DNA of 42,920 nucleotides from an uncultured Pelagibacteraceae bacterium (GTDB taxonomy: Bacteria > Pseudomonadota > Alphaproteobacteria > Pelagibacterales > Pelagibacteraceae): assembly GCA_902604035.1 (NCBI GenBank), contig CACKXG010000005.1:1-42920 (forward strand). The letters run 5' to 3'. Positions 36,842-42,920 of this stretch are shown here, in pieces. A program made the position numbers and the translations under genes. The notes under the pieces are model-generated. The model ran no database searches. It was given only the letters and a program-made list of their open reading frames with translations, and was not told the origin of the DNA. Positions within the stretch are counted from its first letter, which is position 1. Each line of letters begins with the position of its first letter.

Positions 36842-37485
36842 TGGATCAGGAAATTTTAAATTCTTATTCTAGAATCAATCACTTAAATGTTTCACGTGAA
36901 ACATTTTTGGACTTTGAAAACTATATATCTATGATTCTTGAAAAAAATAAAAAAATTAACATAATTAGCCAAAATACAGCATCAAAAAAGGCAATAATTG
37001 ACCGTCATATTATAGATTCTGCACAAATTATTGATTTTGTTGACTTAAAGAGCAATACAACTACAGATATAGGTTCAGGAGGGGGTATGCCAGGTATAAT
37101 CGTGGCAATTATACTAAAAAATATGAAAAATAATATGAATGTGCACCTTTATGAAAAAAGTTACCATAAAAGCCATTTTTTAAAGGAAGTTTCAAAAAAA
37201 TTAAATCTAAACACAAAGGTTTTTCAAAAAAATATTTTTGAAATAAAAAATTTAGAAACAGGAACGATAATGTCCAGAGCATTTAAACCAATGCCAGTAG
37301 TTTTAGAATTAGTATATGAAAATTTTTCAAAATATAAAAATTTAATTTTTTTTATGGGGAAAAGTGGAAAAAAAATTTTTGAAAATTCCAAAAAAAATTG
37401 GGATCTGGAGTATACAGAAAAGAAAAGTTTAACAAGTGAAGACTCATTTTTAATAAATATTAAAAAAATTAAAAAAAAAAATTAA
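36841..37485 (+). CDS. rsmG: 16S rRNA m7G527 methyltransferase RsmG (GidB)
   Basis: A 214-residue SAM-dependent methyltransferase that methylates N7 of G527 in 16S rRNA. LNVSRETFLDFENYISMILEKNKKINI (read in parts) and DRHIIDSAQIIDF precede the SAM site TDIGSGGGMPGIIVAI (about residues 75-90), with SRAFKPMP as motif IV-like. Bases 36885-36906 within its first 25 codons form a parS site and encode the NVSRETF stretch. The C-terminus is a lysine tail (KKIKKKN) in an A-rich run that leads straight to parA 21 bases on. Confidence 0.96.
   Translation: MDQEILNSYSRINHLNVSRETFLDFENYISMILEKNKKINIISQNTASKKAIIDRHIIDSAQIIDFVDLKSNTTTDIGSGGGMPGIIVAIILKNMKNNMNVHLYEKSYHKSHFLKEVSKKLNLNTKVFQKNIFEIKNLETGTIMSRAFKPMPVVLELVYENFSKYKNLIFFMGKSGKKIFENSKKNWDLEYTEKKSLTSEDSFLINIKKIKKKN
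36885..36906. promoter_or_regulatory. parS centromere site inside rsmG
   Basis: The 16-base core TGTTTCACGTGAAACA (36888-36903) is an exact match to the canonical chromosomal parS and extends to a perfect 22-base palindrome. ParB binds it and spreads to form the segregation complex. It lies about 600 bases before parA and 11 kb from the candidate oriC, which is the usual origin-proximal location. I found no second full parS in the window. Confidence 0.93.
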
Positions 37486-37506
37486 AAAAATTATAAAAAA
37501 AATTAA

Positions 37507-38301
37507 ATGCAAATTATTTCGGTCATAAATCAAAAGGGTGGGGTTGGAAAAACTACTACGGTGATTAATCTTGCAGCAGGTTTATCTCAAATAGATAAAA
37601 AAATTTTAGTAGTTGACCTAGATCCACAAGGTAATGCTACCACAGGTCTAGGATTATCTAATACGGATAACTCAAGTGATACAATTTACGGAGTTTTGAA
37701 TGGAACTAGAGAAATTAGTGAGGTGATTAAAAAAACACAGTTCAAAAATTTAGATATTATCACATCCAATGTAGATTTATCAGGTTTAGAAGTAGAGACG
37801 GCTGATGATAATAACAGGGCTTTTATACTAAAGACTAAATTAACCGCATATTTAAACGATTCTAGAAGTTTATATGATTATGTCTTGGTTGATTGCCCAC
37901 CTTCATTGAGCTTATTAACAGTAATGGCTCTTGTAAGCTCGAATTCATTATTGGTGCCACTTCAAACTGAATTTTTTGCACTAGAGGGCTTAACACAGCT
38001 AATGAAAACAATTGAAAGGATAAAAATAAGTTTAAATCCAGATTTGAAAATTAGGGGCATACTTTTAACGATGTACGACAAAAGAAATAAGCTTTCATCT
38101 CAAGTAGAGAAAGAAGCTAGAGATTATTTTAGTGAAAAAGTTTACTCAACTGTCATACCAAGGAATGTCAGATTATCAGAAGCACCTTCCCATGGCATGC
38201 CAGTATTGATTTATGACAAGACATGTCCTGGAAGTAAATCTTATTTTAGTTTTACTGACGAGTTTATAAATCAAGAATCAACAATTGGGAGTGCTGCTTA
38301 A
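37507..38301 (+). CDS. parA: Chromosome partitioning ATPase ParA
   Basis: A 264-residue deviant-Walker ATPase that moves the ParB-parS complex. NQKGGVGKTTTVINLA holds the deviant Walker A (residues 10-17, signature Lys10). LVVDLDPQGNATTGLGL is Walker A', and YVLVDCPPSLSLLTVMAL is Walker B. VIPRNVRLSEAPSHGMPVLIYD is typical of chromosomal ParA/Soj near the C-terminus. Its stop overlaps the parB ATG by one base. Confidence 0.98.
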   Translation: MQIISVINQKGGVGKTTTVINLAAGLSQIDKKILVVDLDPQGNATTGLGLSNTDNSSDTIYGVLNGTREISEVIKKTQFKNLDIITSNVDLSGLEVETADDNNRAFILKTKLTAYLNDSRSLYDYVLVDCPPSLSLLTVMALVSSNSLLVPLQTEFFALEGLTQLMKTIERIKISLNPDLKIRGILLTMYDKRNKLSSQVEKEARDYFSEKVYSTVIPRNVRLSEAPSHGMPVLIYDKTCPGSKSYFSFTDEFINQESTIGSAA

Positions 38302-39140
38302 TGGATAAAATTAAAAAAGGATTAGGAAGAGGACTTTCATCGTTGATTGGTGAGACAAAAATTGAACCTCAAAAAAATCAAGTATCAATTAGTGATCTGA
38401 TTCCAAACAAGTATCAACCAAGAAAGATATTTGATGAAGCTAGTTTGGAAGATCTAACAAATTCAATTAAAGAAAGAGGAATGATACAGCCTATAATCGT
38501 TAGAAATTCTAACGATGATAGATCAAAGTTTGAAATAATTGCCGGTGAGAGAAGATGGCTGGCAGCACAAAGAGCAGGTCTTCATAATGTGCCTGTTGTA
38601 ATAACAGAAGCAGATGATTTAAAATCTTTAGAATTTGCTATTGTAGAAAATGTTCAAAGGCACGACCTTAATCCTCTTGAAGAAGCACAAGGATACAAAA
38701 AACTTATTGATGAATTTTCTTACGATCAAGATAAAGTATCAAAATTCATTGGAAAAAGCAGAAGTTATATTGCAAACTCTTTAAGACTTTTAACTTTGCC
38801 TGATGATGTAATTAAATTAATTGAAACTCAAAAATTAACAGCAGGTCACGCAAAAATTTTAGTTGGTCTTGAAAATGCAAGTTTTGTTGCAAATAAAATT
38901 ATTGAAAAAAGACTTACTGTAAGACAAGTTGAAAATTTTGTTAGAATCTTTAAAAATAAAAAAAAGACCAAGTTATCTAAGGACTCTAACTTAATTGCCC
39001 TTGAATTATCTATTTCAAATAAAATTGGTTTAAATGTTGATATACAAAATAATAAAAGAAATAAAGGTAAAATAAGTTTTGAATATAAAGATTTAGATCA
39101 ATTAAATAAGATTATAGATATAATTAAATCTTATTATTAA
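38301..39140 (+). CDS. parB: Chromosome partitioning protein ParB (CTP-dependent clamp)
   Basis: A 279-residue parS-binding protein. The N-terminal KKGLGRGLSSLIG binds ParA in homologs. IPNKYQPRKIFD and IAGERRWLAAQRAGL are the CTP-binding boxes (the G-E-R-R arginine patch), and VENVQRHDLNPLEEAQGYK completes the CTPase fold. The helix-turn-helix is about residues 138-165 (VSKFIGKSRSYIANSLRLL). The C-terminal dimerisation domain is short. The cognate parS lies in rsmG. The glycosyltransferase gene begins five bases after the stop. Confidence 0.98.
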   Translation: MDKIKKGLGRGLSSLIGETKIEPQKNQVSISDLIPNKYQPRKIFDEASLEDLTNSIKERGMIQPIIVRNSNDDRSKFEIIAGERRWLAAQRAGLHNVPVVITEADDLKSLEFAIVENVQRHDLNPLEEAQGYKKLIDEFSYDQDKVSKFIGKSRSYIANSLRLLTLPDDVIKLIETQKLTAGHAKILVGLENASFVANKIIEKRLTVRQVENFVRIFKNKKKTKLSKDSNLIALELSISNKIGLNVDIQNNKRNKGKISFEYKDLDQLNKIIDIIKSYY

Positions 39141-39145
39141 TTCTT

Positions 39146-40741
39146 ATGTATTATCCTAATAAATTAATAATTTTTTTAAAAATAATAATATTAATTTTGT
39201 TTTTTTTTGGATTATGGAATTCCTTAATAATTGGGGGTTCATGGGACGAACCTTTTCATGCAGCTAATGGAATACGTCGATTTCGTTATCTAATTTCATT
39301 TGGAGAATATCAAAATTATCAATATGCTAACAATCAATTTTACCCTGGATTATATGATACAATTAGTAGTTCAATTAGCCATATAATATACAAATTTTAT
39401 CCAAAATTTTTTGGGAACTTTTTTTTTAATATTAAACACTTTATTAATTTTACTTTTGCAGCTCTTGCAATATACGGACTGTATCGTTTTATAAAATTAT
39501 TTACAAAAAATGAACTTCTGGCTTTAATAAGTTCATTGCTTACAATTTTAAATCCTTTCTTTTTTGGGCATATGGGAATTAACCCAAAAGATACAATAAT
39601 TTTCTTTTCTCTAATATGGTTTTTATATTTTTTTTATAAATATATTTCAAAAAAGGAGGATTTGAAAAATTTAATTCTTTTTTCAATATTTATTGGTTTT
39701 GGTTGTGGCATCAGAATTTCTTTTTTAGGAATAATTTTTCCAATAATATTGTTTGGGATTATTAGTTATATTAAGCAATTTGAATACAGCCTAGGGAAAT
39801 TTTTAAAAAAAAAGATATCTGATATAATTATTTGCGTAGTAATTATATCATTTCTTACTTTGCTTACTTGGCCACATTTGCATCAGGGTAATTTAAATAT
39901 TTTTCTTGAAACTCTAAAAAACTCTATTTCGTGGCAAGCCGGTCCTAAATTAGGTTTAATCAATGGTGTTTTCTATGAGACATCAAACACTCCAAAAACA
40001 TATTTTTTAAGCTTTTTACTATTTAAAATGCCAATTTATCAAACCTTACTATTTTTTATTTCAATTATTTTTATTTTTTTAAAAAAAGATTTTTTTAAAA
40101 ATCATTTAAATGAATTTTCTAAATTTATTTTTTTAAATTTATTTATTATCTTTTTCGTAATTTTTTTAACAATTGTACTAAATGTTAAAATTTATGATGG
40201 AATTAGATTATTTTTATTTTTAATACCTTTCTTTTGTACAATTAGTGCATTTTGTATTATTCATTTTTTTCTTAACTTCAAAAAAAATTATCCATATTTG
40301 ATATTGTCTGTTATTTTTACATTTTTATTAATTTTATCGTTGAATAGATTTATTATTATTTCCCCATATCAGTATTCTTATTTAAATTATAATTTTATTA
40401 GTTTAGATAAAGCTGCAAATAAATTTGAAAATGATTACTGGAATACATCTTGGAAAGAATTAATTCAAAATTTACCAGAGGAAGTTGGTGGAAAAAAATT
40501 TGATAAATTCAATATAGCTGTATGTGGGGGAGATGCTCATATCGCTCGTTATTATTTATCAAAAAGGTATAAAAAATTTAACATTACAGATCCAAGTGAG
40601 GCAGATTTTATAATTATGACTGACAGAGCAAGCTTTAATATAAATGATAAAAGAACTTGTTTTGATATTTACAAAGGACAGGATCTTTTTTTTGTTAAAA
40701 GAGGAAATTTGATATTATCAAAATTTACAAAAATAAAATAA
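39146..40741 (+). CDS. GT-C-type membrane glycosyltransferase (ArnT/PMT-like)
   Basis: A 531-residue polytopic membrane protein with roughly ten transmembrane helices and very high Phe/Ile/Leu content. The first extracytoplasmic loop opens with IIGGSWDEPFHAANGIRRFRYL, carrying the acidic D-E pair typical of GT-C enzymes using polyprenyl-phosphate sugars. NPFFFGHMGINPKDTIIFF and GCGIRISFLGIIFPIILFG resemble the PMT/GT39 and related 'DUF' families. The C-terminal ~110 residues form a soluble domain (GGDAHIARYYLSKRY...FIIMTDRASF) like the extracytoplasmic end of such proteins. It probably decorates a lipid or glycan at the outer face of the inner membrane. It follows parB by five bases and is convergent with holA. 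Confidence 0.75.
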   Translation: MYYPNKLIIFLKIIILILFFFGLWNSLIIGGSWDEPFHAANGIRRFRYLISFGEYQNYQYANNQFYPGLYDTISSSISHIIYKFYPKFFGNFFFNIKHFINFTFAALAIYGLYRFIKLFTKNELLALISSLLTILNPFFFGHMGINPKDTIIFFSLIWFLYFFYKYISKKEDLKNLILFSIFIGFGCGIRISFLGIIFPIILFGIISYIKQFEYSLGKFLKKKISDIIICVVIISFLTLLTWPHLHQGNLNIFLETLKNSISWQAGPKLGLINGVFYETSNTPKTYFLSFLLFKMPIYQTLLFFISIIFIFLKKDFFKNHLNEFSKFIFLNLFIIFFVIFLTIVLNVKIYDGIRLFLFLIPFFCTISAFCIIHFFLNFKKNYPYLILSVIFTFLLILSLNRFIIISPYQYSYLNYNFISLDKAANKFENDYWNTSWKELIQNLPEEVGGKKFDKFNIAVCGGDAHIARYYLSKRYKKFNITDPSEADFIIMTDRASFNINDKRTCFDIYKGQDLFFVKRGNLILSKFTKIK

Positions 40742-40752
40742 GTAAGAAAAAT

Positions 40753-41745
40753 TTAAATATAATTTTTGGCAGAAAATTTGCTTAAAATAAAATCTGTAAT
40801 TAAATTAATTGCATTATTTATATTCTTTTTACTCTGCAATTCAGTCTTATTCAGTGCGTAGATTAGTTGTTTAACTTTTTTTGAGTTCCAATTTTGTATT
40901 TGTTTTTTTGTAATTTCTTTATCTTTCCAAAATATGGGAGGTTTAGCTGAGGAAATAGTTAATTCTAAATCATTGTTTGACTCAAATTGTCTTCTCAAGC
41001 TTAAAATTTTTTTAGATTTAATTAAAAAGGTACGAATTATTATAATGGCATCCTCTTTGCTGAAGTTGTTTTCATTTAAAATTTTAACTATTTTTCTGTT
41101 ATTTTTAGCAAAACAATTATCGACTAGCTCTGAAATATTATGATCTTCGCTCAGGTTGGTGAGCTTTGCAATTTCTTCTGATGTTATTCTTTTGTTGCTT
41201 AAGCAAAATGCTTCTATCTTGTTTAGCTCATTCTTTAAATTTTCTCTATCACCATTTGATTTATTTATGATTAAATTTATATCTACATTTGAAATCATTA
41301 TTTTTTTCTCACGAAAAAAATTAAATGTTAATTTAGACAAAGTTTGTTGATTGTCTGGGTAAAATGGTATGCATACACATATTTTACTTTTTTCAAAATA
41401 AGACCTTAGTTTTGATTTTTTATCCAGGTTGTCTGTATCAATTATAAATTTTAAATCCTTTAATTCTCTAGTTATTAGATTTTCAATTATTTTAAATATT
41501 TTGTCAGAAGCACGTTTAATTATTATTACTTTTTTATTTTCAAAAAGAGAGCCTGACAGAATATTCTCAATAAATATTTCAGTATTATCTAAAATTTCTT
41601 TTTCATCGTAGTTTATTATATTTTTTTCCTCTTTTAAGACATATTCAGCTAACTCTTTTTTTAATCCCTTATTTTTTCCATAAAAAAGATAAAAATTTGT
41701 TATATCTTTATTTATTTTATCAATTTCATATGATTTGATTATCAT
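40753..41745 (-). CDS. holA: DNA polymerase III delta subunit
   Basis: A 330-residue clamp-loader subunit that opens the beta clamp. It has the AAA+-like fold without catalytic Walker motifs. NFYLFYGKNKGLKKELAEYVLKEE is the delta-family N-terminus, ENILSGSLFENKKVIIIKRASDKI the clamp-interacting region, and FIIDTDNLDKKSKLRSYFEKS and CIPFYPDNQQTL follow, with a helical collar domain at the C-terminus. It is diverged but position and pattern fit: leuS-lptE-holA order, with a four-base overlap with lptE. Confidence 0.9.
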   Translation of the reverse strand: MIIKSYEIDKINKDITNFYLFYGKNKGLKKELAEYVLKEEKNIINYDEKEILDNTEIFIENILSGSLFENKKVIIIKRASDKIFKIIENLITRELKDLKFIIDTDNLDKKSKLRSYFEKSKICVCIPFYPDNQQTLSKLTFNFFREKKIMISNVDINLIINKSNGDRENLKNELNKIEAFCLSNKRITSEEIAKLTNLSEDHNISELVDNCFAKNNRKIVKILNENNFSKEDAIIIIRTFLIKSKKILSLRRQFESNNDLELTISSAKPPIFWKDKEITKKQIQNWNSKKVKQLIYALNKTELQSKKNINNAINLITDFILSKFSAKNYI

Positions 41746-42182
41746 TGTAGACTCAACAATTTTGTCATTAATTTTTCTCTAATTGAAGATGCAAAATTTT
41801 TCTTAATTATGTCTTCATAATTTTTCTGCTCAATTGAATCTGATATGTTTTTAACAATAAACCTTTCTTCAAATGTAATTATTTCTGAATCTATATCAAA
41901 CCTTGCCTCTATTGTAATTTCATAGTTAGATGCTATTCCACTTTTATTTTTTGATTTAATTTCTTTTGAGTAGATTGAATTTAATTTAACATAATAGTTA
42001 TTTTTCGAATTTTTATTTGAAACGATTTCAAGTTCATTTTTAATTAATTTATTCATTACAATATCACCACTCATCTTTGATATAATTATATTGTAGTTGT
42101 TTATCTTATTGTCTTTGTATATAGCAGTATATCCACAACCATATATAAAAAATAATATTAATATTGAAAGTTTCTTTATCAT
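41742..42182 (-). CDS. lptE: LPS-assembly lipoprotein LptE
   Basis: A 146-residue outer-membrane lipoprotein that plugs and assembles the LptD LPS translocon. The N-terminal signal MIKKLSILILFFIYGC has lipobox I-Y-G-C (Cys16) followed by GYTAIYKD, the usual LptE 'C-G-Y-x-P-x-Y' start. The mid-region KNELEIVSNKNSKNNYYVKLNSIYSKE and ASNYEITIEARFDI correspond to the conserved LptE strands. It is five bases downstream of leuS and overlaps holA by four, so it is in one operon. Confidence 0.9.
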   Translation of the reverse strand: MIKKLSILILFFIYGCGYTAIYKDNKINNYNIIISKMSGDIVMNKLIKNELEIVSNKNSKNNYYVKLNSIYSKEIKSKNKSGIASNYEITIEARFDIDSEIITFEERFIVKNISDSIEQKNYEDIIKKNFASSIREKLMTKLLSLQ

Positions 42183-42187
42183 TATTT

Positions 42188-42920
42188 TTAAATTATAACG
42201 TTTAGAAGTTTATCTTTAATATATATTTTTTTCTTTATATTTTTCCCCTCAATATATTTAAATATTTTGCTATCAGTCATAATTAATTTTAACAGATCGT
42301 CCTCAGAAGAATTTTTGGGCAAAGTTACCAATCCTCTTTTTTTACCATTTACCTGTATTACAATTAAACTATTTTTTTCTTCTATAAGTTTGTTGTCGTA
42401 TGAGGGCCAATTTAACTCTTTATTTAATCCTAAATTATCTAAACATTCATTTGCGAAGTGAGGTACCACCGGCAAAATAGATATTAAAATTTTTCTATAG
42501 TTCTCCAAAATTTTGTCTTTATTGTATTTGTTTTCTATTTCTTTAAATAAGTACGCATGCATTTCATGCATATTGGCAACAACGATATTGTAACTAAAAT
42601 TATTAAGATTGTCCGTTATTTTTTTTATAAATTTGTGAGTAAATTTTTCAAGTTCTTCATTTTTATCTTCTTGGTGGTTTAATTTTATCTCCTTTATAAT
42701 TTTATTATGAAGACTCCAAAGTTTTTGTATAAATTTAAATGAGGCTGACATTCCTTCCTCAGACCACTGAACATCTTTTTCTGGGGGACTATCTGATAAA
42801 ATAAACAATCTAACTGAGTCTGCTCCAAAATTATTTATTATATTTTCTGGATCAATTGTATTTTTTTTTGATTTGGACATTGATTCCGATGGTCCTACTT
42901 TTACTATTTCATTTGTATTT
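42188..42920 (-). CDS. leuS: Leucyl-tRNA synthetase, C-terminal part (5' end off the window)
   Basis: About 244 codons of the 3' part are present; the frame stays open to the right edge (NTNEIVKVGPSESMSKS...), so the ATG at 42880 is internal. SMSKSKKNTIDPENIINNFGADSVRLFILSDSPPEKDVQWSEEG (read in parts) is the class I signature loop and its flank. The first Lys of KMSKS is Ser here, but the catalytic second Lys is kept. The anticodon-binding helical domain follows, and the C-terminal domain ends with VIQVNGKKRGLVTLPKNSSEDDL. It charges tRNA-Leu in the cytoplasm. Confidence 0.97.
   Translation of the reverse strand, partial: NTNEIVKVGPSESMSKSKKNTIDPENIINNFGADSVRLFILSDSPPEKDVQWSEEGMSASFKFIQKLWSLHNKIIKEIKLNHQEDKNEELEKFTHKFIKKITDNLNNFSYNIVVANMHEMHAYLFKEIENKYNKDKILENYRKILISILPVVPHFANECLDNLGLNKELNWPSYDNKLIEEKNSLIVIQVNGKKRGLVTLPKNSSEDDLLKLIMTDSKIFKYIEGKNIKKKIYIKDKLLNVII

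Overview
This window looks like a chromosomal segment of a SAR11-clade alphaproteobacterium (Pelagibacterales). The evidence is very low GC by eye (roughly 30%), A/T-ending codons, almost no intergenic DNA with 1-8 base gene overlaps, and an alphaproteobacterial gene order. That order is ppsR-maf-aroE-coaE-dnaQ / hemE-hemH-hemJ-rho / mnmE-mnmG-rsmG-parA-parB / holA-lptE-leuS. I recognise it as the conserved neighbourhood of the replication origin in alphaproteobacteria (known from Caulobacter and Rickettsia, recalled from memory). No phage, transposon, insertion sequence or CRISPR array is visible. The longest stretch without a gene is 267 bases (25729-25995).

Region 1 (1-9003): the C-terminal four fifths of acetyl-CoA synthetase; an unrecognised conserved gene on the minus strand; a two-subunit sodium/solute symporter (DUF4212 small subunit plus SSS large subunit) closed by a clear terminator; a YggT-like membrane protein; then rpe, a heparinase II/III-like gene and purH. 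The pterin-4a-carbinolamine dehydratase gene lies tail-to-tail with purH and directly downstream of tRNA-Gly(GCC). Region 2 (9013-14464): the tRNA, a sulfotransferase, a LON-domain protein, a UbiH-type FAD monooxygenase, ftsK and lolA. Region 3 (14461-18435): a minus-strand operon hisB-hisH-[48-residue lipoprotein]-hisA-hisF-hisE-HIT-GNAT. The tiny lipoprotein gene is coupled to both neighbours by TAATG and ATGA junctions and would be missed by a length cut-off. Region 4 (18525-25728): hslVU, an Smr protein, a Tim44-like protein, fxsA-secB, and the dnaQ-coaE-aroE-maf-ppsR block.

Region 5 (25729-42920): a candidate oriC between divergent ppsR and hemE, with one perfect and several one-mismatch DnaA boxes, then haem synthesis genes and rho. 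Next comes a convergent pair of O-GlcNAc-transferase-like (GT41) genes, followed by mnmE, mnmG, rsmG with a perfect parS site inside its coding sequence, parA and parB. A GT-C type membrane glycosyltransferase precedes the minus-strand leuS-lptE-holA operon, and leuS runs off the right edge.

The housekeeping genes form the expected syntenic blocks. What stands out is (i) the origin/parS segregation module; (ii) glycan- or sulfate-decorating genes inserted singly or in pairs at the seams of these blocks; (iii) the hidden his-operon lipoprotein; (iv) several promoters whose -10 box lies so close to the start codon that transcripts should be nearly leaderless; (v) an EF-hand-like loop in the sodium symporter. 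All assignments come from reading motifs by eye; no database search was run.
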